From assembly GCF_900167135.1 (NCBI RefSeq), contig NZ_FUWZ01000006.1, positions 1 to 64,000 of the forward strand: a DNA stretch of 64,000 nt, read 5' to 3'. This DNA comes from Chitinophaga eiseniae (GTDB lineage Bacteria; Bacteroidota; Bacteroidia; Chitinophagales; Chitinophagaceae). The notes beneath the pieces were generated by a model. It searched no databases. It was not told where the DNA came from and saw only the letters and a list, made by a program, of their open reading frames with translations. Both the position numbers and the translations under genes were made by a program. Shown here piece after piece: positions 37,130-46,405 of the stretch (the first letter of the stretch is position 1; the number at the start of each line of letters is the position of its first letter).

Positions 37130-37505
37130 ATGGAACACTTCAACAGCGCGGCTACCGCCCTGCTGGCCTGCTACCGTTTTTCTGATGGCTTTCCGCAATC
37201 ATCGGCCCGCTATGCGGGCAACTTCAAAAGACGCGCTACAGATACATCCTGTCGTTCAATTGCCATTACTCGTCATAAAACGAACCAGCGGACAGGATAC
37301 GGTGTTGATATTATTGAATTTTGATAAGGGAATGCAAACTTATCATCATGTGGCCCCGACACCATTAAAGAAAATATTTGATTCCGCACATGAAATGTGG
37401 AACGGCCCGGGTGAGAAAGCTGCTGATGAGATACTGGAAAATGAACCGATTTTGCTGCAGCCCTTCCCGGCTGTCGTATATGAAATGGCGCATCATGAAG
37501 AGTGA
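37130..37505 (+). pseudogene. treZ: treZ remnant: C-terminal end of malto-oligosyltrehalose trehalohydrolase
   Basis: The frame ending at 37505 reads LMAFRNHRPAMRATSKDALQ, LLVIKRTSGQDTVLILLNFD and then KKIFDSAHEMWNGPGEKAAD followed by LLQPFPAVVYE. This is the C-terminal domain of TreZ (the DSAD..W.GPG and VVYE pattern). The preceding residues FNSAATALLACYRF are in another frame; removing one T from the run of five at 37177-37181 joins them as ACYRFLMAFRNHRP. The catalytic barrel, over 400 residues, is missing. This is the tail of a deleted treZ that once overlapped treY. The left boundary is fuzzy. Confidence 0.7.
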
Positions 37506-40182
37506 TTTCTTTACCCCGGTAGCCACCTACCGCATTCGGTTTAACAGGGATTTTACCTTTACGGACCTCGAAAAACAACTGGATTACCTGCACCAGCTGG
37601 GTATTACCACTATTTATGCCTCCCCGGTTTTTGAAACAGCGCCCGGAAGCCGCCACGGCTACGATATCACCAATCCCCGCGAAATCAACAACGCCATCGG
37701 CTCGCTGGCGCATATGCGGCAGCTGCATGTAAGGCTCCGCTCTTTGGGCATGAGCTGGATACAGGACATCGTGCCCAATTATATGGCGTTCCATTGCCAG
37801 AATGCACGACTGATGGACGCCCTGGAGAGAGGCACGGCTTCCCCTTATTATAATTACTTCGATATCGACTGGCATCATCCGGACCCCGATCTGCATGGAA
37901 AGCTGATGGTGCCTTTTCTGAAAAAAAATCTCCGTGAAACCATCGCTGACGGCGGCATCCGTCTCAGTTACAGTACGCTGGGGCTGAGCATGGCTACCGG
38001 CGGACAGTGCTACCCGCTGTCTGCCAAAAGCTATCAATGGCTGCTCAGCGTGCTGCCGCCGGGCATGGACGCGGTGAAAAACTGGCTGACGGAGATGAAG
38101 GGGAATATCTTACAACGCCGCTCCCTGTCGGACTGGGAAGCGATGAAGTCCCTGCTGAAACCACCCCGTAAGCAAACGTTCCTGCCACTGCTGGACCTGG
38201 TGAACAATCATACAGCGCTCCTGCAGGAACTGCTGGAGATACAGCATTATACTTTTACAGCGAGAAGTGAAGCAGATTTTCGTATCAACTACCGCCGCTT
38301 TCTTGGTGTGAACGAACATATCGCGCTGCGTATGGAAGACAAAGCAGTGTTTGAGGAATACCATGGGTTTCTGCATCGGCTATACCAGGAAGGCATTATC
38401 CAGGGACTACGCATCGACCAGGTCGATGGGCTGCTGGACCCTGCCCGGTATATTTATCATCTCCGGGAACTGTTCGGCAATAACTGTTACATTATCGCAG
38501 AGAAAATACTGGCCGGTCATGAAAACCTGCCTGAGCGATGGGCGCTGCAGGGGAGCACCGGCTACGATTTCCTGGCTGGCGTAAGCCAGCTGCTGACCGA
38601 CGGAGAGGGCATGGAGAAACTGGGCCGCTTTTACCGCACCCATTTCCCGGGCCTTGCCCTATATTCGAAACTGGCCCGCAGTAAAAAACAGCTGGTGCTG
38701 GAAAAACATATGAACGGCGAATGGGACAACCTGGTACGGGAAGTCTTCCGTCTGAAGCTGGCGCCGCCGGAGACGGATAAGGGCCGGCTGAAAATGGCCA
38801 TGAGCGAATTTATAGTATGCCTGCCTGCCAATCGTATCTATCCGGAAGGATGGCCCCTGCCGGCAGCAGATATACGGCAGCTGGACCAGGCCATAGAAGA
38901 TGCCATCTTACGCAATCCCGCTACCGGTACCGCACTGGAGTTGATCCGCTCTTTTTGGGACCCCGATAAAAAACAACTGCAGACGGCGGCAGCGCTGCTG
39001 CTGCTGAAAAAAATTACCCAGTTCGCCGGACAACTATACCGGGAAAGCATCGAGGAGACATTGTTCTACGTATACAATGCATTGCTGTCGCACAACGAAG
39101 CCGGCGACTCACCGGTGCAAAACAAATGCACGCTCGACGACTTCCACGAACGAATGACCGTACGGCAGTACCTGTCGCCTTTCTCCCTCAATACCACCGC
39201 TACCCACGACACCCGCTGGGGAGAAGATGCCCGTGTCCGGCTCAACGCGCTGACCATCATTCCGGACCTGTGGATACAACAGGTACAGGCCTGGCATACC
39301 GCCCATCACGACCTCATCGCGCTGATCGATGAAAAACCGGCGCCGGACCTCAACGACGAATATTTTATTTACCAGACGGTTTTCGCCTGCCTGCCTGCTT
39401 CCGGGGAAACAGACACCGGTTTTTCTGCTCGTATCGCCGCCACTTTCCTGAAGGTGGTGCGGGAGGCTAAAGTGCACAGCTCATGGCTGATGCCGGATAC
39501 CGCCTACGAACTGGCCTGCCTGCAGTTCATCGAAAAGATACTAACGCCCGGCAGCGCTTTTCTTGAGGGAATGCACCAGCTGGCAGAAAAACTCGGCACA
39601 CACGACCATATCTTTTCCCTGGCACAAACGCTGATTAAAATAACGGCCCCCGGTATACCGGATATTTATCAGGGCTGCGAACTCTGGGATTTCAGTGCGG
39701 GTAACAACGACGGGCATCACCCCGTTAACTACCCCCTTCGCCGGAAGCTGCTGGCTACCTGGCAGGACAATGATCACGCCCCGGGCTGGCCGAAAGAACA
39801 TGCCGGCGCCCATGCCGGAATAGGAAAAGCAAAGCTCTACCTGGTAAATAAAGCGTTACAACTCAGGAATGCGCATGCCTCCCTGTTTATCCAGGGAGAA
39901 TATATCCCGCTGTCCAGCGGGGAACGAAACAACCAGATTGCCTATGCCCGCAGGTACCGGCAGGATTGGTGTATTATAGTGACACCGCTGCTGCCGGCTG
40001 CGCACTTCGGCAAACACGACCTGGCCCCCTTGACCCTGCCGGCCAATGCACCGCTCAAATGGATAAATGTATTCACCGGCGAGGTCCTGATCGCACAAAA
40101 TGGACAACTGCCCCTGCCCGGTACGCAAAATTGCCCGGTAGTATTGCTTTCCCCGGTACCCGATCATAAGTTCCACCGCTGA
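37495..40182 (+). CDS. treY: Malto-oligosyltrehalose synthase
   Basis: The 895-residue GH13 enzyme converts the reducing-end glucose of malto-oligosaccharides to a trehalosyl unit in the cytoplasm. It begins PVATYRIRFNRDFTFTDLEK and has LGITTIYASPVFETAPGSRH, GYDITNP, the nucleophile Asp308 in LRIDQVDGLLDP and the acid/base Glu336 in YIIAEKILAGHE. Later family motifs are NTTATHDTRWGEDARVRL and PGIPDIYQGCELWDFS. The ATG at 37495 overlaps the end of the treZ remnant by 11 bases. Its product normally needs TreZ to release trehalose, and the local treZ is broken. Confidence 0.93.
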   Translation: MKSDFFTPVATYRIRFNRDFTFTDLEKQLDYLHQLGITTIYASPVFETAPGSRHGYDITNPREINNAIGSLAHMRQLHVRLRSLGMSWIQDIVPNYMAFHCQNARLMDALERGTASPYYNYFDIDWHHPDPDLHGKLMVPFLKKNLRETIADGGIRLSYSTLGLSMATGGQCYPLSAKSYQWLLSVLPPGMDAVKNWLTEMKGNILQRRSLSDWEAMKSLLKPPRKQTFLPLLDLVNNHTALLQELLEIQHYTFTARSEADFRINYRRFLGVNEHIALRMEDKAVFEEYHGFLHRLYQEGIIQGLRIDQVDGLLDPARYIYHLRELFGNNCYIIAEKILAGHENLPERWALQGSTGYDFLAGVSQLLTDGEGMEKLGRFYRTHFPGLALYSKLARSKKQLVLEKHMNGEWDNLVREVFRLKLAPPETDKGRLKMAMSEFIVCLPANRIYPEGWPLPAADIRQLDQAIEDAILRNPATGTALELIRSFWDPDKKQLQTAAALLLLKKITQFAGQLYRESIEETLFYVYNALLSHNEAGDSPVQNKCTLDDFHERMTVRQYLSPFSLNTTATHDTRWGEDARVRLNALTIIPDLWIQQVQAWHTAHHDLIALIDEKPAPDLNDEYFIYQTVFACLPASGETDTGFSARIAATFLKVVREAKVHSSWLMPDTAYELACLQFIEKILTPGSAFLEGMHQLAEKLGTHDHIFSLAQTLIKITAPGIPDIYQGCELWDFSAGNNDGHHPVNYPLRRKLLATWQDNDHAPGWPKEHAGAHAGIGKAKLYLVNKALQLRNAHASLFIQGEYIPLSSGERNNQIAYARRYRQDWCIIVTPLLPAAHFGKHDLAPLTLPANAPLKWINVFTGEVLIAQNGQLPLPGTQNCPVVLLSPVPDHKFHR

Positions 40183-40226
40183 AGAAAATATAATTTTTTA
40201 AATAATTTATAATATTGTTTAAAAAT

Positions 40227-40241
40227 TTGAACACTGTTCAA
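40227..40241. promoter_or_regulatory. Perfect palindrome, candidate TetR-type operator
   Basis: TTGAAC-ACT-GTTCAA is a perfect inverted repeat with a 3-bp centre, in AT-rich DNA 149 bases before the first ABC exporter gene. Its size and symmetry fit a TetR-family operator, a common control of exporters. No TetR gene is in the window. Confidence 0.45.
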
Positions 40242-40312
40242 TATTTTTGTGCTGTCAAAAAAAGTACTGGTGACTGCAATATTTCGCCAGGCAATTCGTC
40301 TTCGTCTGAGTA

Positions 40313-40343
40313 TTGACTTTAAAAGTTTAAGTTTTTAAGTTTG
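40313..40343 (+). promoter_or_regulatory. Candidate promoter of the ABC exporter operon
   Basis: A TTG at 40313-40315 and TAAGTTTG at 40336-40343 (exact TAnnTTTG) are separated by 20 bp, the spacing of the Bacteroidota sigma-ABfr promoter. The ATG follows 47 bases later. A second exact -7 match, TATTTTTG, lies at 40242-40249 beside the palindrome. Confidence 0.55.
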
Positions 40344-40389
40344 TATGATCGCTACCATGCACCTCATACTTTAATCACCGCCCAACTAT

Positions 40390-42132
40390 ATGAAACAACC
40401 TTCAGGAAAGGAGAAAAAACCCTCAGGTATCTTTACATTGCTACGGCCATACAAAGGTTTAATAACCCTGCTCGTGTTGTTTGCCCTCATGGGCAACAGC
40501 CTGAATCTGTGGCTGCCTAAAATCATCGGGCAGGGGATAGATGACTTTTCACACGGTCACTTCGTCTATAAGCCGCTGATCATCAAATTCGGGCTGGCCG
40601 CTTTGCTGATCTTCGTCTTTACCTACCTCCAAAACATTATTCAGACGTACGCGTCCGAGAAGGTGGCTAAAAACCTGCGTGAACGACTGGCGGAAAAAAT
40701 ATCCCGGCAGAGTTACGCCTGGATGGAGCAGTCCAACCCATCCCGCCTGCTCACCAATCTCACCGCAGATGTGGATTCCATTAAGCTGTTCGTGTCCCAG
40801 GCCATCGTATCACTGGTATCGTCGATCTTTATTATTATCGGCGCCAGTATCCTGCTGCTGACCATCGACTGGAAGCTGGCGCTGGTAGTGATAGCCGCCA
40901 TTCCCATCATGGGCACCGCGTTTTTCTTCGTGCTGAAGAAAGTAAGAACGCTGTTCATGAAAAGCCGCGAAATCATGGACCGCCTCAATAAAGTGATCAA
41001 CGAAAGCATCCTGGGCGCAGCACTCATCAATGTGGTGAACGCGCAGCAACGGGAGTATGAGAAATTCCTCGATGCCAACGGGAAAGCGCTGGACTTCGGC
41101 CTTTCAATCCTGAAACTGTTCGCCGGCCTGATCCCGGTAATCGTTTTTACGGCCAATATGACCGGTCTGGCAATACTTGCCCTGGGCGGCCGTTTTGTGA
41201 TAGATGGCAGCATGACCATTGGTGACTTCGCGGCATTCAACAGCTACCTGACACTGCTGATATTTCCTATCCTCGTGATCGGGTTTATGAGCAACGTCAT
41301 AGCACAGGCAACGGCTTCCTACCAGCGCATCAGCGGCGTACTGCACTCCCCGGATATGCTGGAAACAGGCTCCCTCGTTAAAAACCTGGAGGGCGACATT
41401 ACCTGCGAACATGTATCGCTCAGCTATGGTGAAAAGCCCGTCCTGAAAGACATTTCCTTCTCCGTAAAAGCCGGGTCCAAAATTGCGATCATCGGCCCCA
41501 CGGCCGCCGGTAAAACACAGCTCCTCTATCTCCTGATGCGGCTGATCAAACCCGATGAAGGCACCATCCGGATGGACGGAGAAGACATCGCCGCCTATGA
41601 GAGCGAGTCCTTTCACCAGCAGGTGGGCTTTGTATTTCAGGACAGCGTGGTGTTTAACATGAGCGTCCGGGAAAATATCGCCTTTAGCGATGTCGTCACC
41701 GATGCGTCACTGGAAAAAGCCATCACCACCGCGGAAGTGAAAGAGTTTACCGACCAGCTGCCGGAAAAACTCAGCACCACCGTCTCCGAACGGGGCACCA
41801 GCCTCTCCGGCGGCCAGAAACAACGCCTCATGCTGGCCCGCGCACTGGCGCTCAATCCTAAAATATTGCTGCTGGACGATTTCACCGCCCGTGTAGACAC
41901 CCGCACGGAAAGAAAAATCCTGGCCAATGTGCATCGCAATTACCCGGACCTCACGCTGGTGTCTGTGACCCAGAAAATAGGCGCCGTTACCCATTACGAT
42001 CAGATCATCCTGCTGATGCAGGGCGAAATGATCGCGGCGGGCACCCATGAAGAACTGATGGAAAAGAGCCCGGATTACGTACAGATTTTTAACTCCCAGC
42101 AAAGCACCAGCAACTATGAATTACAATCTTAA
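40390..42132 (+). CDS. ABC exporter half-transporter with degenerate ATPase residues (subunit 1)
   Basis: The 580-residue protein fuses a six-helix exporter membrane domain with an ATPase domain. Walker A is GPTAAGKT at 369-376 and the signature LSGGQ at 472-476 is intact. The catalytic Glu after Walker B is Asp497 (LLLDDFTARVD), and the H-loop His is Gln528 (SVTQKIGAV). This is the pattern of the non-hydrolysing member of heterodimeric exporters such as TM287/288. Its stop overlaps the start of the second subunit by 17 bases. The substrate is unknown; lipids, drugs or peptides are possible. Confidence 0.93.
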   Translation: MKQPSGKEKKPSGIFTLLRPYKGLITLLVLFALMGNSLNLWLPKIIGQGIDDFSHGHFVYKPLIIKFGLAALLIFVFTYLQNIIQTYASEKVAKNLRERLAEKISRQSYAWMEQSNPSRLLTNLTADVDSIKLFVSQAIVSLVSSIFIIIGASILLLTIDWKLALVVIAAIPIMGTAFFFVLKKVRTLFMKSREIMDRLNKVINESILGAALINVVNAQQREYEKFLDANGKALDFGLSILKLFAGLIPVIVFTANMTGLAILALGGRFVIDGSMTIGDFAAFNSYLTLLIFPILVIGFMSNVIAQATASYQRISGVLHSPDMLETGSLVKNLEGDITCEHVSLSYGEKPVLKDISFSVKAGSKIAIIGPTAAGKTQLLYLLMRLIKPDEGTIRMDGEDIAAYESESFHQQVGFVFQDSVVFNMSVRENIAFSDVVTDASLEKAITTAEVKEFTDQLPEKLSTTVSERGTSLSGGQKQRLMLARALALNPKILLLDDFTARVDTRTERKILANVHRNYPDLTLVSVTQKIGAVTHYDQIILLMQGEMIAAGTHEELMEKSPDYVQIFNSQQSTSNYELQS

Positions 42133-43870
42133 TAAACCCGCTACGGTAAAAGGAGTGTCTAACTACACGGCCTTCAAAGGTTTGTTGCGGCTCATTTCGC
42201 ACGAAAAAAGCAAGCTGGCAGTAGCTTTGCTGGCAACCATCGGTACCTCCGGGCTGAACCTGCTGGGGCCGCTGCTCACCGCCTACGCGATCGATACCTA
42301 TGTGATGCAAAAACAGTATCACGGCGTACTGGTCTATTCCGGCATCCTGCTGGCTGTGTACTTCGCATCCTTCGGCATCAACTATCTGCAGACAAAACTA
42401 ATGGGCACAGTGGGGCAACGGACACTCTATACCCTGCGCAACGCTGTCTTCCACAAACTGCAGCAGCTGCCGGTGGCCTTCTTTAACCAGAACAAAGCCG
42501 GAGACCTGATCTCCCGTGTCAACAATGATACAGACAAACTTAACCAGTTCTTCTCCCAGTCCCTGATGCAGTTCGTTGGAAGCATCATCTCCATGACCGG
42601 CGCCGGTATTTTCCTGTTCTCGCTCAATGTGAAACTGGGCGCCGTGGCGTTGATACCCGCTTTGCTGTCGCTGATATTCACGCGGCTGCTATCGCCCTGG
42701 GTGAAAAAGAAAAACGCTGCAAACCTGAAAACGGTTGGCGGATTGAGTGCCGAAATCCAGGAAAGCCTCAGCAACTTCAAAGTCGTAGTGGCTTTCGGCA
42801 GAAGGGATTATTTCATGCAGCGCTTTAATGAAGCCAATGAGAAAAACTACACCTCAGCGACGGCGATGGGCATCGCCAACAACGTATTTATGCCGTTTTA
42901 CAGCCTGATGGCCAGCCTCGCACAGCTGATGATACTCGCCTATGGCGTATACCTGATCAGCACCGGCTCTTTTACGATAGGACTGCTGGTCAGTTACATC
43001 GCCTATGCGAATTATTTCTATAGCCCGCTGCGGCAACTGGCGGCGCTGTGGGCCAACTTCCAGACGGCGATGGCAGGATGGGAACGGATCTCTGAAATAT
43101 TAGTGCTGGAAAATAACATGGGCACCATCGAAACGCATGCAAGGCAGGAAGGCGCACCCCTCCTGGAAATGCAACAGGTGCATTTCGGTTACACGGAAGA
43201 CCGCGAAATCCTGCATAACATCAATCTCCGCCTGGAACAGGGAAAAACCTACGCACTGGTTGGCCCCACCGGAGGTGGCAAAACCACCACGGCGTCGCTG
43301 ATAGCCCGCCTCTATGATCCGGTGAAAGGCAATGTGCTGCTGGACGGGAAAGACATCCGTTCCTACAATGCCGCGGAACGTACGCGCCGCATAGGTTTCA
43401 TCCTCCAGGACCCCATCCTGTTCACCGGTACGGTCAGGGAGAATATCCTGTATGGCAACGAGGAATACGAAAACTACACCAACGACCAACTGGAAGAAGT
43501 GCTCCGGGCAGCTAACCTGGAAAAATTATTGGGCCTCTTTGAAAAAGGGCTGGAAACCCCGGTGCAGTCGGCGGGAGAGGGTGTCAGCCTGGGCCAGAAA
43601 CAGCTGATCGCCTTTATGCGGGCGGTACTGCGAAAGCCGGACCTGCTGATACTGGACGAGGCTACGGCCAATATCGATACCGTGACGGAAAAACTGCTGG
43701 GCGAGATACTGGATAAGCTGCCTGCCACTACTACGCGGGTCATTATTGCGCACCGGCTGAATACTATCGAAAACGCCGATGAGATCTTTTTTGTCAACGA
43801 CGGCGCCGTTACGAACGCAGGGTCTTTCCACCAGGTGGTAGACCAGCTGATGCACGGCAATAAAAACTAA
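42116..43870 (+). CDS. ABC exporter half-transporter with intact Walker B (subunit 2)
   Basis: The 584-residue protein has the exporter membrane domain and an ATPase domain with Walker A GPTGGGKT at 383-390, catalytic Glu515 in LLILDEATANIDT and H-loop His546 in IIAHRLNTI. Its signature motif is altered to VSLGQ at 490-494. Combined with subunit 1, its own Walker motifs meet the intact LSGGQ, giving one competent site. The other site combines subunit 1's damaged Walker B with this altered signature. The reading frames overlap, so the subunits are translationally coupled. Confidence 0.93.
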   Translation: MNYNLNKPATVKGVSNYTAFKGLLRLISHEKSKLAVALLATIGTSGLNLLGPLLTAYAIDTYVMQKQYHGVLVYSGILLAVYFASFGINYLQTKLMGTVGQRTLYTLRNAVFHKLQQLPVAFFNQNKAGDLISRVNNDTDKLNQFFSQSLMQFVGSIISMTGAGIFLFSLNVKLGAVALIPALLSLIFTRLLSPWVKKKNAANLKTVGGLSAEIQESLSNFKVVVAFGRRDYFMQRFNEANEKNYTSATAMGIANNVFMPFYSLMASLAQLMILAYGVYLISTGSFTIGLLVSYIAYANYFYSPLRQLAALWANFQTAMAGWERISEILVLENNMGTIETHARQEGAPLLEMQQVHFGYTEDREILHNINLRLEQGKTYALVGPTGGGKTTTASLIARLYDPVKGNVLLDGKDIRSYNAAERTRRIGFILQDPILFTGTVRENILYGNEEYENYTNDQLEEVLRAANLEKLLGLFEKGLETPVQSAGEGVSLGQKQLIAFMRAVLRKPDLLILDEATANIDTVTEKLLGEILDKLPATTTRVIIAHRLNTIENADEIFFVNDGAVTNAGSFHQVVDQLMHGNKN

Positions 43871-43904
43871 CATTTCGTATATACTTTACCGTTTATCATT
43901 TCCT

Positions 43905-43936
43905 GCAGTCAGGTCAGCGGCCTGACTGCTTTTTTT
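43905..43936 (+). terminator. Rho-independent terminator of the exporter operon
   Basis: GCAGTCAGG and CCTGACTGC form a perfect 9-bp stem with a 7-nt loop followed by seven T, 34 bases after the second ABC gene. Confidence 0.88.
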
Positions 43937-44016
43937 GCCCTGTATCGCAGTATGATTTCCGCCCTCTTCCGCCATAGCATTGATAGCCGGAACCTGCAAC
44001 ATCTCCTGCATCGTGG

Positions 44017-45081
44017 CTACGAAGACGCCGGCAGGCGGGCGATGAGTCCGAGCCGCCGCGAATGGGAAATAGCTTCTTCACTGTGCCTGAAGTAGCAGCA
44101 GGCGATACCTAATGCTTCCAGTTTACGGATGACGGCCAGCACCGCCGGTTTTTTCTCGTCAGAGAGATGTCGCAGGTACACGCTGATGATCCGTTGAGGA
44201 AAATGGCTGGCAATAGCTTCGTAGATGTAAGGGTCTTGCTGGGTATCATCTCCCAGGAGTACGAAACGCATATGGGGATAGCTTTCCAGGATACGGGCGA
44301 TGCGGGTGAATTTGGTGTGGTGTTTCCCTCGTCCTGTTTTTAACAGCTGGGAAAAATGTTTCAGCTGGTTGAGCAGGTAAACGCCCTGCGGCAGCTGCCA
44401 TGCGTCCGAAAATTCCCGGATGTAGTCATAGAGGTTCCATTCACTGCTGGAAACATAAAAGAAGGGATTGGGCATGAGCGGCAGGGTATGCCCGTGGCTG
44501 AGCAGCTGATAGTGCAGCACGGCGCCTTCAAAAGGGCGTCTGCTGGAGGCATTATGTGTAAAGAGTACTTTGAGTTTTTTGAAGACATGTTCCGAATGAG
44601 AGATCAGAAAGGTGTCGTCGATATCTGAGATGCACCCAAACTGGGTAGGGTGGGGAATATATACCTCACCGGTGCCTTCGGCGATATTTTCCCCGTTTTG
44701 TGTATGCGTGACCGTTACCGGATGCCAGCCTGCAGGAGTGGGGTATTCCGGTTTCCATTGGAAGTGGAAAAAGCCGTCGTCTGCTGTCCGCGTGTGAATG
44801 GTCTGTCCCTGCCATTGAAGCTGGACCTCCGCCAGTGGCTTGGATTTTACCATGAAGAGCCGGAGCAGCGCCCGGATATTGCCGAGCAGATGATAACGGG
44901 TACGCCCCTCCGGAAAAGGGCTGCGGGAAAGTACATGTCCAAATACCTGTAACTCGCCGGTATGGCCGTATCCGCGATAAACTTTTACGACGGTACTGGT
45001 GTTGACGCCGGTGCGCGCCCACCATCGCCGGGAGCGGTTGTCTTTTACGGCGTCATATTTGCGTTTGCCGGAAGAATGCAT
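44017..45081 (-). CDS. App1-type phosphatidate phosphatase-like protein (DUF2183)
   Basis: The 354-residue protein has the HAD-like catalytic motif DIDDT at 153-157, LMPNPFFYVSSSEWNLYDYI and KFTRIARILESYPHMRFVLL followed by GDDTQQDPYIY. An N-terminal beta domain (VKVYRGYGHTGELQVFGHVL) precedes the catalytic part. The fungal relative App1 dephosphorylates phosphatidate; bacterial members are little studied. It is divergent from a diacylglycerol-kinase-like gene with only 14 bases between the start codons, so the two may act on the same lipid pool in opposite directions. Confidence 0.85.
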   Translation of the reverse strand: MHSSGKRKYDAVKDNRSRRWWARTGVNTSTVVKVYRGYGHTGELQVFGHVLSRSPFPEGRTRYHLLGNIRALLRLFMVKSKPLAEVQLQWQGQTIHTRTADDGFFHFQWKPEYPTPAGWHPVTVTHTQNGENIAEGTGEVYIPHPTQFGCISDIDDTFLISHSEHVFKKLKVLFTHNASSRRPFEGAVLHYQLLSHGHTLPLMPNPFFYVSSSEWNLYDYIREFSDAWQLPQGVYLLNQLKHFSQLLKTGRGKHHTKFTRIARILESYPHMRFVLLGDDTQQDPYIYEAIASHFPQRIISVYLRHLSDEKKPAVLAVIRKLEALGIACCYFRHSEEAISHSRRLGLIARLPASS

Positions 45082-45095
45082 AGCATGCTACTGAA

Positions 45096-45998
45096 ATGGA
45101 AAAGAAATTAAGATTATTATTTGTCATTAACCCTGCTGCGGGAGCTGCCCGGAAAGTTGCCCCGCAAGAAGCAGTCCAACGTTTTTTAGCGCACCGGCCG
45201 GAAGTCCGGGGGGAGTTGCTGTTGCTGACAGGCGATCCTGCCGGCGATGAAGCGCGTTTGCAGCAGCTGTTGCAGGAAGAAGGATGGAGTGGGGTGGTGG
45301 CTGCCGGCGGAGATGGCACGGTGAAGATGGTGGCCACTTGTTTGTTGAATAAGGAGATCCCGTTAGGCATCCTGCCGGCAGGATCGGCCAATGGCATGGC
45401 GCGCGACCTGTGTATCCCGGAATCGTGGGAGGCGGCGCTGGAGCTGGTGATGCAGGCGCATGTCCGTAAAATAGACGTGATACGTATCAATGGCCGCGAT
45501 ATTTCCATCCACCTGAGTGATATCGGGCTGAATGCTTTGCTGGTAAAATATTTTCAGCGGTCGGGGGTGAGGGGAATGACGGGGTATGCCAGGGTAGTGC
45601 TGAAGACATTCTGGTACCGGCAGCGTTTTGCCGTGGAGATAGACAACGGAGCTGACCAATTATCGCGCGAAGCGTTTATGATCGTACTGGCCAATGCCGG
45701 TAAATATGGTACAGGTGCTTGCATCAACCCTGTCAGTGACCTGAGCGACGGCATTTTCGAGGTGGTGCTGATAAAGGAACTTTCCCTGCTGGAAACGCTG
45801 AAGATGCTGTTTGTCCGCCGCCCTTTTAACCCGCATAAGACAGAGATCATCCGGGCGCGGAAGGTGTATATCCACACACCCGGGAAGGCTGAGTTTCAGA
45901 TTGACGGGGAGTATATGGGCAAGGTGAATGAAGTGGCTGCGGAAGTAATGCCCCGCGCCCTGGCGGTGTTTGTGCCGTCACAGGTGTCAGAGGGTTAG
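45096..45998 (+). CDS. Diacylglycerol kinase-family lipid kinase
   Basis: The 300-residue protein has the DAGK catalytic pattern: LLFVINPAAGAARK at the start, GGDGT at 71-75, then IPLGILPAGSANGMARDL. The C-terminal domain shows YGTGACINPVSDLSDGIFEV and FQIDGEYMGK. Members phosphorylate diacylglycerol or related lipids at the inner membrane. Its stop overlaps that of the convergent 135-residue gene by 12 bases. It is divergent from an App1-type phosphatase. Confidence 0.9.
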   Translation: MEKKLRLLFVINPAAGAARKVAPQEAVQRFLAHRPEVRGELLLLTGDPAGDEARLQQLLQEEGWSGVVAAGGDGTVKMVATCLLNKEIPLGILPAGSANGMARDLCIPESWEAALELVMQAHVRKIDVIRINGRDISIHLSDIGLNALLVKYFQRSGVRGMTGYARVVLKTFWYRQRFAVEIDNGADQLSREAFMIVLANAGKYGTGACINPVSDLSDGIFEVVLIKELSLLETLKMLFVRRPFNPHKTEIIRARKVYIHTPGKAEFQIDGEYMGKVNEVAAEVMPRALAVFVPSQVSEG

Positions 45999-46394
45999 TT
46001 CGTCGCGGCTGAGGGCATGAAACAGGTTTTGCAGCTGATGTACATGTACCAATGGGCGCCCGTAGGGAACAAATCCGGCCGGCGATTCGGTGACCGGTTG
46101 GAAACAACCTTTCTCATAGCGGATATGCAGGCTGTTAAGCCGGTTGTACTTCAGGGAGTAGATGTTCTCATCTTCCCCTTCTTCAGGAACGCCGCGGATA
46201 AAGTCGAATTTAATCAGCTGATAGAGGTCGAGCAGGACGGGATTGGCCTTTTCACAGGAAATTTTGCTGCGGGGAAGCCCGGAATTATAGATATAACCAT
46301 CCAGTACGCCTTCCACTACAAAGACTGATTCCTCCATGTTGTAGTCAAAATAAGACACATAATTACCAATCCTGATATCTGCTTCGTCGATCAT
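45987..46394 (-). CDS. 135-residue hypothetical protein
   Basis: The protein starts at the ATG at 46394 (MIDEADIRIGNYVSYFDYNM). A longer frame reaching 46577 would overlap the DUF1304 gene upstream. It includes VFVVEGVLDGYIYNSGLPRS, and the C-terminal part GRPLVHVHQLQNLFHALSRD resembles the tail of short Bacteroidota proteins in which RIGNYV... and LQNLYFALTGEEL occur, apparently phage- or plasmid-borne in other genomes; this is from memory. No function is known. It follows the DUF1304 gene by 11 bases. Confidence 0.7.
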   Translation of the reverse strand: MIDEADIRIGNYVSYFDYNMEESVFVVEGVLDGYIYNSGLPRSKISCEKANPVLLDLYQLIKFDFIRGVPEEGEDENIYSLKYNRLNSLHIRYEKGCFQPVTESPAGFVPYGRPLVHVHQLQNLFHALSRDELTL

Positions 46395-46405
46395 TGGGTC
46401 GCAAT

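Noticed and set aside
37004..37324. 106-codon frame overlapping the pseudo-receiver gene and the treZ remnant
   Set aside because: Only its residues FNSAATALLACYRF match the TreZ pattern; the rest is out-of-frame read-through.
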